NCBI GenBank assembly: GCA_049670505.1
Contig: JBATTK010000081.1
Location: 1-49,834, forward strand
Reading direction: 5' to 3'
Length of the DNA: 49,834 nt
From: JBATTK01 sp049670505
GTDB taxonomy: Bacteria > Bacteroidota > Bacteroidia > Flavobacteriales > Flavobacteriaceae
Shown here: in pieces, positions 8,481 to 16,597 of the stretch
Layout: every line of letters begins with the position of its first letter
Position numbering within the stretch: position 1 is the first letter of the stretch
Made by a program: the position numbers and the translations under genes
Notes under the pieces: model-generated
Databases searched by the model: none
Told to the model about the DNA's origin: nothing
Seen by the model: the letters and a program-made list of their open reading frames with translations, nothing else

Positions 8481-9730
8481 ACGCACTTCTAAAATCTGCC
8501 AAAATCATTGATGCAACCAACAAGGACCTGCATCTGAAAAAGCGGGATATTCTGATTAAGAACGGCATCATTGAAAAAATAGCCCCCAAAATAGAGATAA
8601 AGGGTAGCATTAAAGTAATAGACTATAAAAATCTACACGTATCCGTAGGTTGGTTCGATAGTGGCGTTAGCTTTGGTGAGCCAGGCTTTGAGGAACGGGA
8701 AACCATTTCAAATGGACTTAAAACCGCCGCCAAAAGTGGATTCACCCATATTGTATTGAACCCTAATAGTCATCCTATTCCCGATAGCAGTTCGGATATC
8801 GTGTTTTTGAAAAATGCCGCAAAAAATCATGCAGTAGACCTAACTCCCTTAGGGGCTTTGACCGCTAAGAGTGAAGGGGAAGACCTAGCTGAACTCTATG
8901 ATATGCAAAATGCGGGTGCAGCTGGGTTTTATGACTTTAAACGAATTTTGGGAAATTCCAATCTCTTGAAAATTTCCCTACAATATGCTCAAAATTTTAA
9001 TGGCCTAGTCTATTCTTTTCCTATGGATCGGCAGATTGCAGGTAAGGGTGTTGTAAATGAAGGTCCGGTATCTACCCAATTAGGTCTTAGGGGAATTCCT
9101 GCTCTGGCCGAAGAGCTTCAGATTGCCAGGGATTTGTTCATCTTGGAATATACCGGTGGAAAATTGCATATCCCTACAATCTCTACGGCACATTCCGTAA
9201 AACTTATTTCGGATGCCAAGAAAAAAGGATTGGATGTAAGTTGTAGCATTGCTATCCATAACTTGTGGTTTACAGATGAAGTACTAGCCGAATTCGACAC
9301 TAATTACAAGGTGATGCCGCCACTTAGGACCAGGAAGGATATAAAAGTCTTACTAAAAGCGGTAAAAGAAGGTACCATAGATTTTGTGTCTACCGATCAT
9401 ACGCCCATTGATGTGGAAGAAAAACGCGTGGAATTCGACAATGCCGCTTATGGCTCCCTTGGCTTGGAAAATGCCTTCGGAATAATGAACCAACTGTTTG
9501 ATATGGAAACAACAATCGCATTATTGACCAAGGGCAGGGAACGCTATGGTATTGCCACACCAAAATTACAAGAAGGCGAAATGGCAAACCTAACCTTATT
9601 TGACCCAAGCGTGGAATACACGTTTGAAAGGGAACATATAATGTCCACTTCAAAAAATAGTATGTTTACCGGCAGTTTTTTAGTTGGTAGGCCCTACGGT
9701 ATCCTAGCCAATAATTTAGTTGTAATTTAA
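8477..9730 (+). CDS. Dihydroorotase homologue lacking metal-binding residues (probably non-catalytic)
   Basis: The 417 residues align along their length with class I dihydroorotases: a GEPGFEERETI segment, GPVSTQLGLRGIPALAEE, ARDL and STDHTPID are all recognisable. The key metal ligands are gone. The normal D-x-H-x-H-L-R-E-P-G reads D-S-G-V-S-F-G-E-P-G; the usual HAED reads SFPMD; and the H-x-x-H-x-S-T strand reads HIPTIST. Only the late Asp of STDHTP and the Asp of FYD remain. This parallels the inactive PyrC-like subunits that support aspartate transcarbamoylase assembly in some bacteria; a structural or moonlighting role is an inference. The gene is co-translated with the BatA-like gene (four-base overlap). 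Confidence 0.85.
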   Translation: MNALLKSAKIIDATNKDLHLKKRDILIKNGIIEKIAPKIEIKGSIKVIDYKNLHVSVGWFDSGVSFGEPGFEERETISNGLKTAAKSGFTHIVLNPNSHPIPDSSSDIVFLKNAAKNHAVDLTPLGALTAKSEGEDLAELYDMQNAGAAGFYDFKRILGNSNLLKISLQYAQNFNGLVYSFPMDRQIAGKGVVNEGPVSTQLGLRGIPALAEELQIARDLFILEYTGGKLHIPTISTAHSVKLISDAKKKGLDVSCSIAIHNLWFTDEVLAEFDTNYKVMPPLRTRKDIKVLLKAVKEGTIDFVSTDHTPIDVEEKRVEFDNAAYGSLGLENAFGIMNQLFDMETTIALLTKGRERYGIATPKLQEGEMANLTLFDPSVEYTFEREHIMSTSKNSMFTGSFLVGRPYGILANNLVVI

Positions 9731-9783
9731 TCGGTTTTAGAAATTAATACCAACGGTAACACTAAACCATCGTCAATGCCTGC

Positions 9784-10200
9784 TGAAGACTATCTTTCTG
9801 AAGACAAGAGAAAAAAGACAAAAGACCAGTAATCAGTATTCAGTATTCAGAAATTAGAAACTGGAAACCAAAACCTTGAACTTTAAAATCTCAACCTATA
9901 GCTATCATAATTCATAACTTATATTCCATAACCCATGTACGCTCATCGACCATCAAAGACTTTAAACTAAGACCGAAGGAAAAGGATACTGAAAACTGGA
10001 CACTGGAAATGACATGACTGCTGACCGCCACTGTCTGCTGAGGACTATCTTTCCAGAGAGAAAAGAGAAAAGATTAAAGACCAGAAATTAGAAACTGGTA
10101 ACTGATAGCTGATAACTGGAAACGACACGACTGTCGACCGTCACTATTTTCTGAAGACAAAGGATAAAAAACAAGAAACAAGAAACCAGAAACTGTATTA
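9784..10200. repeat. Large degenerate heptamer array A, filling the 606-bp intergenic gap
   Basis: The gap 9731-10336 has no credible ORF. From 9803 to 10194 the sequence can be cut into 56 successive heptamers in one register (first GACAAGA, last AGAAACT). The units are related and mutated, with common forms such as AACTGGA, GATAACT, AGAAACT, ATTCAGT and GACAAAA. The block CTGAAGACTATCTTT near 9784 recurs in changed form near 10038, and TCACTATTTTCTGAAGAC near 10141 matches array B in reverse orientation. Array A lies between two plus-strand genes. No promoter is obvious until the Tic20-like gene, and no function is known. Confidence 0.85.
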
Positions 10201-10336
10201 CCTAGTCTTACATTAAATCCCTTTCTTTGCTCTTTCTTCTAAAAGCAAAGGGAAGTGTTCAGTAGGCGTTCAGCTTATTGAAAACTATCAATAATGATTT
10301 TTTTTTAACTAATGATTGAAACAAAATAAATATACC

Positions 10337-10654
10337 ATGGATACACAGACAGTAAGCGAAGGAAAAACAATAGCCATAATCAGCTATATTACTTTGGTAG
10401 GAACCTTGATAGCCTACCTAATGAACAACGATAAGAAGAACGAGTTTGCCAAATTTCATATTGGACAGGCCCTTAGGGCAGGAATTGCGGGTATCGTTTG
10501 TTCTTTCATTGGTACAATTTTGGTGATGATGACAGGAATTGGGATATTTAGTTATTTAGGATATGCCGGATTGGTTTTTGCTATTCTAGGATTAATGAAC
10601 GTGATAAACGGAAAGGCGGAAAAATTGCCTATAATAGGCACTATGGGCGAATAA
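10337..10654 (+). CDS. Tic20-like / DUF4870-type small membrane protein
   Basis: Counting from the ATG at 10337 gives 105 residues; an in-frame TTG at 10316 would add seven, but the ATG gives the family's normal N-terminus. EGKTIAIISYITLVGTLIAY is followed by NEFAKFHIGQALRAG, the signature loop (F..fH..Qal) of the Tic20/DUF4870 family, and two more membrane helices follow. The family is predicted to be integral to the inner membrane; its biochemical role in bacteria is not established. A paralogue lies 88 bases downstream beyond a terminator. Confidence 0.75.
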   Translation: MDTQTVSEGKTIAIISYITLVGTLIAYLMNNDKKNEFAKFHIGQALRAGIAGIVCSFIGTILVMMTGIGIFSYLGYAGLVFAILGLMNVINGKAEKLPIIGTMGE

Positions 10655-10676
10655 AACAGTAGCTCCATACTATAGG

Positions 10677-10708
10677 AAAAATAGATCATGATCTAATCTA
10701 TTTTTTTT
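10677..10708 (+). terminator. Intrinsic terminator between the two Tic20-like genes
   Basis: AAAAATAGAT at 10677-10686 pairs perfectly with ATCTATTTTT at 10696-10705 across a 9-nt loop, and the T run continues to 10708. It should end transcription of the first Tic20-like gene, so the second probably has its own promoter, with TAAATTTG at 10730-10737 as a candidate very close to its ATG. Confidence 0.7.
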
Positions 10709-10741
10709 GTCAAATCTATATCTTGGACGTAAATTTGGGCT

Positions 10742-11065
10742 ATGAAGGAAGTTAAGGAAGGAAAAACTACGGCTGTTATCGCATATTTGACCTTGGTCGG
10801 GGCATTGATTGCCATTACAATGAACATGGAACCAAAAAATGCTTTCGCACGTTTTCATACAAGACAGGCATTTGGGCTACACTTGGTTTTTCTTGCCTTT
10901 GCGTTATTCTTAAGCCAATGGTTCAACAAATATGCCTGGATAGGCCTGTACGTTTTCTACTTTGTACTTTGGTTTTATGGATTTATTGGAGCCCTGAACA
11001 ACAAAAAGCAATCTGTACCGCTACTTGGCGGGTATTTTCAAAAATGGTTCACCTTTATTCAATAA
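10742..11065 (+). CDS. Second Tic20-like / DUF4870-type small membrane protein
   Basis: This 107-residue paralogue of the preceding gene shares EGKTTAVIAYLTLVGALIA and the loop NAFARFHTRQAFG, followed by two or three membrane helices. The tandem arrangement indicates an old duplication, since identity outside the core is moderate. A TAAATTTG box ends four bases before the ATG, so if that box is used the message would be nearly leaderless. The stop at 11063-11065 is one base before the ATG of the carboxylesterase gene, so the two are probably co-translated. Confidence 0.75.
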   Translation: MKEVKEGKTTAVIAYLTLVGALIAITMNMEPKNAFARFHTRQAFGLHLVFLAFALFLSQWFNKYAWIGLYVFYFVLWFYGFIGALNNKKQSVPLLGGYFQKWFTFIQ

Positions 11066-11066
11066 A

Positions 11067-11726
11067 ATGACAACTGCCCCCTTATCCCTACAACATCTTA
11101 TACGTCCCTCCTCAATAAAAGATGGGAAGGCGCCAGTTCTGTTCATGTTCCATGGCTATGGAAGCAATGAAGAAGACTTATTTTCCTTTGCTCCCGAACT
11201 CCCGGAAGAAATATGCGTTATTTCCGTACGCGCGCCCTTTCCCATGCAGCCTTTTGGTAATGCCTGGTATGCCATTAACTTTGATGCTACAGATGGTAAA
11301 TGGAGTGATGAGGAACAGGCAAAAGCTTCCAGGGATAAAATTTCGGCCTTTATTGATGAAGCCTGTGACACTTACTACTTGGACCGAAACAATATCACGC
11401 TATTGGGTTTTAGCCAAGGTACCATCCTAAGTTATGCCGTTGCGCTTTCCAACCCGGATAAATTCAGTAATGTCATTGCGCTGAGCGGTTATATCAATGA
11501 AAATATAATTTCCGAGGGTTATCGAAATCTAAATCATAGTAACCTGGACATTTATGCTTCCCATGGTTCCGTAGATCAGGTAATTCCTGTAGAATGGGCC
11601 CAAAGAACCCCGGATTTCTTAACAAAACTAGGGATAAAACACGTATATGAGGAGTTTCCTGTAGGACATGGGGTCTCGCCACAGAACTTTTATTCCTTTA
11701 AGAAATGGCTCAAGGATAAGATTTAA
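11067..11726 (+). CDS. Phospholipase/carboxylesterase family alpha/beta hydrolase
   Basis: From the ATG at 11067 the protein has 219 residues, normal for the YpfH/carboxylesterase type-2 family; a longer frame from 11025 would overlap the previous gene. FMFHGYGSNEEDLFSFA is the family's oxyanion-hole region, GFSQGT carries the nucleophilic Ser, SHGSVDQVIP contains the Asp, and VGHGVS the catalytic His. No signal peptide is visible, so it is probably cytosolic. Such enzymes hydrolyse short-chain esters or acyl-thioesters; the substrate here is unknown. It directly follows a Tic20-like gene and overlaps the end of the convergent gene downstream by four bases. Confidence 0.88.
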   Translation: MTTAPLSLQHLIRPSSIKDGKAPVLFMFHGYGSNEEDLFSFAPELPEEICVISVRAPFPMQPFGNAWYAINFDATDGKWSDEEQAKASRDKISAFIDEACDTYYLDRNNITLLGFSQGTILSYAVALSNPDKFSNVIALSGYINENIISEGYRNLNHSNLDIYASHGSVDQVIPVEWAQRTPDFLTKLGIKHVYEEFPVGHGVSPQNFYSFKKWLKDKI

Positions 11727-12217
11727 TTGCTCCGGGTATACAGCAAATGATCTACAAGTGTAAAATCTACCCCCAAATCATCCTTTAGCTCATAACGTAT
11801 AAAAAGCTCCCCCCAAAATTTCCCGTCCGAAAAATCGGCCACTACCCATTTATGGTTCAAAATTTTGATTTTGTTGATCTTGAAATCCCCTTGCATCCCT
11901 TCATATGGAATTAAGGGATTATCACCTTTTCTTTCATTGGTCTCCAATAATTTATCTGCAATATAACGAGATGGGTCCTTAATTTGTAAATGGTCATAGT
12001 AAGCCAAAGCATCGTCATTGTTTTCCAGTGAAAAGTACTGCATATCCAATACTTTCAGCTGCAAATTTTGCGTAGAATCCTGCAGGCCGGTAAGCTCTGA
12101 TCGCAATTTTTCAATTTTACTATTCTTGTCCCCGACCATATTATTGGTACTCACAAATTGATATAGCGCTATAAGGGCCGCAAAAATAAATAGGTACAAA
12201 AATATTTTGTTCTTCAT
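11723..12217 (-). CDS. Membrane-anchored coiled-coil protein of unknown function
   Basis: Using the ATG at 12217 (a TTG two codons earlier is less likely) gives 164 residues. There is one N-terminal membrane helix (about residues 4-21), then a short heptad-rich coiled coil (SKIEKLRSELTGLQDST), then a globular domain of about 100 residues with strands such as KWVVADFSDGKFWGELFIRY. It looks like a single-pass protein facing the periplasm. I recognise it only as a conserved Flavobacteriaceae protein, sometimes named 'hydrolase' in databases without support visible here. It lies 16 bases downstream of the MBL-fold gene, forming a two-gene operon, and its 3' end overlaps the convergent esterase gene. 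Confidence 0.65.
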   Translation of the reverse strand: MKNKIFLYLFIFAALIALYQFVSTNNMVGDKNSKIEKLRSELTGLQDSTQNLQLKVLDMQYFSLENNDDALAYYDHLQIKDPSRYIADKLLETNERKGDNPLIPYEGMQGDFKINKIKILNHKWVVADFSDGKFWGELFIRYELKDDLGVDFTLVDHLLYTRSN

Positions 12218-12233
12218 GTGCAATAGGATTTCT

Positions 12234-12998
12234 TTAAAGATTTACAATTAGGTTATCGTAGGCCAAATGTACATTTTTTGGTAGTTTCTTCTCCACTTCG
12301 TCATGAAATCCGAGATGATGGCTAATATGCGTAAAATAGGCTTTTTGCGGTTTTACTTGGGCGACAAATTCCAAAGCTTCCTTCAAATTAAAATGGGAAT
12401 GGTGTGGTTCTTGCCTCAGCGCATTGACCACTAAAACTTTAGTACCGACCAATTTATTTATCTCTGGTTCGGAAATTGTTTTAATATCGGTAAGATAAAC
12501 AAAGTCCTGGATACGAAATCCGAACACCTGTAAGCGGTTATGATACGCTTCGATAGGAATAGCATCGGTATTGCCAATTTTAAAGGCCCCGTCCTTATCT
12601 ATCAAATTTACTTCTACCGCTGGTGCCCCGGGGTATCTGTTTTCATCGGCAAAAATATAATCGAATCTTCTTTTCAAAGCGATGGCAACACGTTTATGTG
12701 CATAAATGGGGATATCTCCCTGCCTGAAGAAAAAGGGCCTAATATCATCTATTCCGGCCGTATGATCTGCATGCTCATGGGTAAAAAGTATACCATCTAA
12801 TTTGGTAACCTTATGGGTAAGCATCTGTTGTCTAAAGTCGGGGCCGCAGTCAATTACATAATTGTAACCGTCCCAAGAGACCATAACCGAAACACGAAGT
12901 CTTTTATCCTTGGGGTTTTTGCTTAAACATACGGGATGTGTACTCCCTATTACGGGGATTCCCTGAGATGTTCCTGTGCCCAAAAAAGTAATTTTCAA
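12234..12998 (-). CDS. MBL-fold metallohydrolase (PhnP-like phosphodiesterase)
   Basis: The 254-residue protein begins FLGTGTSQGIPVIG, the PhnP/lipB-associated MBL pattern, and has THEHADHTAGIDDIR (HxHxDH, two metal sites) near residues 75-90. Later ligands sit in IEAYHN, YLTDIKTI and FTHISHH near the C-terminus. The family includes phosphoribosyl 1,2-cyclic phosphate phosphodiesterase and tRNase-Z-like enzymes. With no phn genes nearby, the physiological substrate is uncertain. It heads a two-gene minus-strand operon and is divergent from the gene at 13087. Confidence 0.85.
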   Translation of the reverse strand: MKITFLGTGTSQGIPVIGSTHPVCLSKNPKDKRLRVSVMVSWDGYNYVIDCGPDFRQQMLTHKVTKLDGILFTHEHADHTAGIDDIRPFFFRQGDIPIYAHKRVAIALKRRFDYIFADENRYPGAPAVEVNLIDKDGAFKIGNTDAIPIEAYHNRLQVFGFRIQDFVYLTDIKTISEPEINKLVGTKVLVVNALRQEPHHSHFNLKEALEFVAQVKPQKAYFTHISHHLGFHDEVEKKLPKNVHLAYDNLIVNL

Positions 12999-13086
12999 CC
13001 CATCATCTATTTATTTCAAAATTATAACTTATTTATTTAATAGATTGCCCAATCTTATTAACTTTGTTCCAAACAAAACCCATACA

Positions 13087-14541
13087 ATGGCTTCAGTTTT
13101 AAAAAGGGACCCAGCTTTTGAAAATATCCCCTCCATAAAGGCTAAAACCTTACGAATAAATTTAAACCCTGATATTTACGGAACATTTGCCGAAATCGGC
13201 GCAGGTCAGGAAACGGCAAGGCATTTTTTTAGATCAGGCGGTGCTTCCGGTACCATCGCTAAGGCCATGAGTGCCTATGATAAGGATTTTAGCGATGCCA
13301 TATATGGAATAGAGGACGACGGAAGATATGTATCCCAACCTAGGTTAAAGACGATGTTGTCACATGAAATGCGACTTATGGAAGAGCGTATTAGTAGGGA
13401 TAACCATCCGGAACGTTTGTTTTTTTCCTATGCCAATACAGTTGCTACCATCGATTTTTCCAAGCGATACAAAGGCCATGGGTGGTTGGGCATACGTTTT
13501 CAATTAGATCCCGGACAGAAAGAATTCGATGAAATTATACTTCATGTCCGTTTTAAACAGAACGAGGCCCGTTTGCAACAAGAGACCTTGGGTATATTGG
13601 GAGTAAACCTTATCTATGGTTCGTTTTACAAATACAATAAGCCAAAAAAATTATTAAAATATCTGTACGACCATATCGACAAAGACACTGTAGAAATTGA
13701 TATGGTGAACTTTTCCGGACCTAGTTTTAAAGATGTGGACAATAGATTGATGAGCTTACAGCTGATCAAAAACGATATGACAGATGCCATAATGTTTGGA
13801 CCAGACGGTAACAACCTCTTACCGGCCACTGTTCTCTATAAAAAGAACATCCTGGCATTACGGGGAAGTTTTAGACCTGTTACCAAGGTGAATATGGATA
13901 TGTTCAAAAAATCACTCGATATCTTTATACGGGAAAAGACCGTTGTAGAGGAAAAGACCATTGTCATCTTTGAAATTACCTTATCCAACCTAAAGGCCTC
14001 TTCTGGAGAAATAGATGAACAGGATTTTATGGACCGGGCAGAGTTATTATGTTCCCTGGGGCATACGGTATTAATTTCCAAATTCCAAGAGTACTATAAA
14101 TTAGTGGAATACTTTAATAATTACACCAAGGCAAGAATAGGATTGACCATGGGGGTCAACAATCTTGTGGATATTTTTGATGAAAAATACTACAGACATC
14201 TCAGTGGCGGCATATTGGAAGCATTCGGTAAATTATTCTTTAAAGATCTGATTGTTTATCTATATCCGATGAAAAATACGGAGACCGGCCAGATTATGAC
14301 CAGTAATAATGTAAAGGTACACCCAAGGATGAAAGAATTGTACAAATTCTTTAAGTATAATGGAAAAGTAATGGACATCATAGATTACGATCCCGAAATC
14401 ATGGACATTTTCTCAAGGAATGTTCTGAAGAAAATTACAAATGGTGAAGGTGGTTGGGAAGAGATGTTACCGGAAGGTATCTCGGAAATGATAAAGAAGC
14501 GAAAACTTTTTATTCCTAAACAGGTGAAGGAAAAAGTATAG
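13087..14541 (+). CDS. Conserved Bacteroidota protein of unknown function (about 484 residues)
   Basis: The ATG at 13087 gives 484 residues starting MASVLKRDPAFENIPSIKAK; an open frame extends to 12976 but would overlap the divergent MBL gene and adds a non-conserved leader. There is no signal peptide and no membrane helix. I recall homologues named 'TonB-dependent receptor' or 'nicotinate-nucleotide adenylyltransferase', but no plug, barrel or HIGH-type motif is visible, so those names look unsupported. The sequence is mixed alpha/beta with an N-terminal 'EIGAGQETARHFFRSGGASG' stretch that could be a glycine-rich binding loop. A strong terminator follows. Confidence 0.7.
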   Translation: MASVLKRDPAFENIPSIKAKTLRINLNPDIYGTFAEIGAGQETARHFFRSGGASGTIAKAMSAYDKDFSDAIYGIEDDGRYVSQPRLKTMLSHEMRLMEERISRDNHPERLFFSYANTVATIDFSKRYKGHGWLGIRFQLDPGQKEFDEIILHVRFKQNEARLQQETLGILGVNLIYGSFYKYNKPKKLLKYLYDHIDKDTVEIDMVNFSGPSFKDVDNRLMSLQLIKNDMTDAIMFGPDGNNLLPATVLYKKNILALRGSFRPVTKVNMDMFKKSLDIFIREKTVVEEKTIVIFEITLSNLKASSGEIDEQDFMDRAELLCSLGHTVLISKFQEYYKLVEYFNNYTKARIGLTMGVNNLVDIFDEKYYRHLSGGILEAFGKLFFKDLIVYLYPMKNTETGQIMTSNNVKVHPRMKELYKFFKYNGKVMDIIDYDPEIMDIFSRNVLKKITNGEGGWEEMLPEGISEMIKKRKLFIPKQVKEKV

Positions 14542-14566
14542 TTTATCTTAGTTTTTGGTAAGGAAT

Positions 14567-14602
14567 AAAAAAATGCCCCTAACCTAATGGGGCATTTTTT
14601 TT
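14567..14602. terminator. Bidirectional intrinsic terminator
   Basis: ATGCCCC at 14573-14579 pairs with GGGGCAT at 14589-14595 around a 9-nt loop; six A precede and eight T follow, so the hairpin extends through A-T pairs and works in both directions. It separates the convergent unknown gene (plus) and bcp (minus). Confidence 0.9.
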
Positions 14603-14608
14603 ATGGCG

Positions 14609-15061
14609 CTACTCCAATAGTTGGGCCGCATGATCTTTGGTTTTCACCTTGTCTATTACCCTGGAAACGGTGCCTTTTTCGTCTATTACAAAAGTCTTTC
14701 TATGGATGCCGTCATACTCCTTTCCCATAAACTTCTTAAGGCCCCAAACACCAAAAGTGTTGATTACCGTGTGATCCTCATCGGCCAACAAGGGAAAAGG
14801 GAATTCAAACTTGTTTTTAAAATTGGCCTGTTTTTTTTCCGAATCGGCACTTACTCCCAACAATTCATAGCCTTGGGCCTGAAGCTCTGCATAGTTGTCT
14901 CGCAAATTACAGGCTTCGGCGGTACATCCGGGTGTATTGGCCCTTGGATAGAAAAAAACAATCAATTTTTTACCTTGATAATCAGATAAACTTACGGGAT
15001 TACCATCTTGATCTTTAGCGGTAAAGGCAGGGACATTATCCCCTTTTTTTAGTGTATTCAT
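14609..15061 (-). CDS. bcp: Thioredoxin-dependent thiol peroxidase (peroxiredoxin, Bcp family)
   Basis: With the ATG at 15061 the protein has 150 residues, the typical Bcp length; a TTG two codons upstream is disfavoured. The peroxidatic Cys46 and resolving Cys51 occur in PGCTAEACNLRD, the atypical 2-Cys Bcp pattern, preceded by VFFYPRANT. The end HRKTFVIDEKGTVSRVI is also normal. The enzyme reduces H2O2 and alkyl hydroperoxides in the cytoplasm using thioredoxin. It is divergent from the endonuclease III gene with a 55-base gap. Confidence 0.95.
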   Translation of the reverse strand: MNTLKKGDNVPAFTAKDQDGNPVSLSDYQGKKLIVFFYPRANTPGCTAEACNLRDNYAELQAQGYELLGVSADSEKKQANFKNKFEFPFPLLADEDHTVINTFGVWGLKKFMGKEYDGIHRKTFVIDEKGTVSRVIDKVKTKDHAAQLLE

Positions 15062-15116
15062 AGTCAATTTTTAATTAAATTCGCTGCTTAGATTTCCCCT
15101 ATAAAATTAAGTAAAA

Positions 15117-15779
15117 ATGACGAAAGCCGAAAAGGTGGATTTTACGATTCGTACCCTTCAAAAATTATATCCTACCATTCCCGTTCCCTTGGAACATAAC
15201 GACCCCTATACCTTGTTGGTAGCGGTACTATTGTCAGCGCAGAGTACGGATGTAAGGGTAAACCAAATTACACCTTTGCTGTTCGCAAAGGCAGATAATC
15301 CCTATGATATGGTGAAACTCTCCGTAGAAGAAATCAGGGAAATCATTAAACCGGTAGGGCTCTCGCCCATGAAATCGAAAGGTATCCACGGGCTTTCAAA
15401 AATATTAATTGAAAAATACAATGGCATAGTGCCCTCGGATATTGAATTGTTGGAAGAATTTCCCGCCGTAGGGCATAAAACGGCAAGTGTAGTAGTCTCT
15501 CAGGCTTTTGGTATACCCGCTTTCCCGGTGGACACACACATACATCGTTTGATGTATCGATGGGGGTTTTCCAATGGAAAAAACGTAACACAAACAGAAA
15601 AAGATGCCAAACGTTTGTTTCCCAAGCAGTTGTGGAACGACCTACACCTTCAAATTATATGGTACGGTCGGGAATATTCCCCTGCAAGAGGATGGGACCT
15701 TGAAAAAGATATCATCACCAAGACTATTGGGAGAAAGAAGGTCGTGGAGAACTACTTTAAAACCAAAAAGACCCGTTAA
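15117..15779 (+). CDS. nth: Endonuclease III-type DNA glycosylase/AP lyase without the Fe-S cluster cysteines
   Basis: The 220-residue protein has the HhH-GPD fold: LLSAQSTDVRVNQ near the start, the helix-hairpin-helix EEFPAVGHKTASVV with catalytic Lys121, and FPVDTHIHRL with the catalytic Asp139. It should remove oxidised pyrimidines and cleave abasic sites. The C-terminal loop that normally carries four cysteines of a [4Fe-4S] cluster reads YSPARGWDLEKDIITKTIGR with no cysteine at all. As far as I recall this is shared by Flavobacteriaceae homologues and so is probably lineage-specific loss, not damage. The stop codon overlaps a bidirectional terminator. Confidence 0.9.
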   Translation: MTKAEKVDFTIRTLQKLYPTIPVPLEHNDPYTLLVAVLLSAQSTDVRVNQITPLLFAKADNPYDMVKLSVEEIREIIKPVGLSPMKSKGIHGLSKILIEKYNGIVPSDIELLEEFPAVGHKTASVVVSQAFGIPAFPVDTHIHRLMYRWGFSNGKNVTQTEKDAKRLFPKQLWNDLHLQIIWYGREYSPARGWDLEKDIITKTIGRKKVVENYFKTKKTR

Positions 15780-15794
15780 AAAGTAGGTCTTTTT
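15765..15794. terminator. Bidirectional terminator shared by nth and the sigma/47-aa module 1
   Basis: AAAAAGACC at 15765-15773 pairs with GGTCTTTTT at 15786-15794. It lies across the nth stop codon and ends five bases before the stop of the convergent 47-residue gene, so it can end transcription from both sides. Confidence 0.75.
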
Positions 15795-15798
15795 GATA

Positions 15799-15942
15799 TT
15801 AGTTTAAATTGCTTTCAAACTTCATACCATTGTAGTCAACTACTTGGAGCGACTTGGAAAAGTTCAGCAAAAACTGAACGGTTTCCGGACAAGCGGTAGC
15901 AAGTTTGCAAGTGTTTCGTTCTTTGAAGTAAATTTTTTCCAT
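15799..15942 (-). CDS. 47-residue protein of the sigma-factor module, copy 1
   Basis: ATG at 15942-15940 and TAA at 15801-15799 (minus strand) give 47 codons, below usual calling limits. The peptide shares 27 of 47 residues with copy 2 at 16988-17131, including an identical core ETVQFLLNFSKSL and the frame MEK-Y at the start and FE-N-N at the end. The same length and the same position, 70-75 bases downstream of a sigma factor in both copies, show that it is a real gene. There is no signal peptide or membrane segment; one Cys is shared (TC at 11-12). It may bind the sigma factor, or act as a target or an adaptor; this is inference. Confidence 0.85.
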   Translation of the reverse strand: MEKIYFKERNTCKLATACPETVQFLLNFSKSLQVVDYNGMKFESNLN

Positions 15943-16015
15943 GTAAATAGTATTGTTATACAAGAATAACGCAACTAAAATGGAAATATTGTTGTATGCT
16001 CTAACTTAAGACATC

Positions 16016-16597
16016 CTAATTTGTTAAAACAATATTGTTCTTATCTATAATCTTTCTAAGATTGATAAGCGCATACCGCATCCTTCCCAAAGCCGTATTT
16101 ATACTAACGCCCGTATTCTCGGAGATTTCCTTGAAACTCATATCCTTATAGATACGCATTAAAAGGACCTCTTTTTGATCTTCCGGCAATTCTTCAATAA
16201 GATACTTAAGATCCGAATCGATCTGATCCTTGATAATCTGCTTTTCAACATTCAACTTATCATCTCCGATAACGGAAAAAATATTAAAATCATCGCTCCC
16301 TTCAAATTTGGGCATTCTTTTGTTTTTTCTAAAGTGATCTATAATCAAATTATGGGCTATTCGCATGACCCATGGCAAGAATTTGCCTTCCTCGCTATAG
16401 GAACCTCTCTTTAGGGTACGTATGACCTTAATAAAGGTATCTTGAAAGATGTCTTCCGTAATATCGCGGTCCAGTACTTTCGAATAAATAAAACTGGTAA
16501 TACGTTGGTTGTGTCTGTTGATTAGGGTTTCAAGAGCTTTTTCATCTCCGCTGACGTATTCTTTTACTAGTAGTGAATCATCAATCTGTAGTTCCAT
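16016..16597 (-). CDS. Sigma-70 family (ECF-type) RNA polymerase sigma factor, copy 1
   Basis: The 193-residue protein has sigma region 2 (LINRHNQRITSFIYSKVLDR followed by DITEDIFQDTFIKVIRTL) and region 4 (QKEVLLMRIYKDMSFKEISE with the helix-turn-helix NTGVSINTALGRMRYAL). It should direct RNA polymerase to a specific promoter set. It differs from copy 2 at about 21 of 193 positions (about 89% identity). No transmembrane anti-sigma gene is adjacent; instead a 47-residue protein gene follows 73 bases downstream. No convincing -7 box was found for this copy. The leader shares a GGTTAA-AATTAGG block (as read on the plus strand) with copy 2. Confidence 0.93.
   Translation of the reverse strand: MELQIDDSLLVKEYVSGDEKALETLINRHNQRITSFIYSKVLDRDITEDIFQDTFIKVIRTLKRGSYSEEGKFLPWVMRIAHNLIIDHFRKNKRMPKFEGSDDFNIFSVIGDDKLNVEKQIIKDQIDSDLKYLIEELPEDQKEVLLMRIYKDMSFKEISENTGVSINTALGRMRYALINLRKIIDKNNIVLTN

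Noticed and set aside
10316..10336. TTG start for the first Tic20-like protein
   Set aside because: It adds only seven non-conserved residues; ATG 10337 gives the family's usual N-terminus.
12540..12800. Plus-strand ORF opposite the MBL hydrolase
   Set aside because: It is a shadow of the conserved HxHxDH region on the minus strand.
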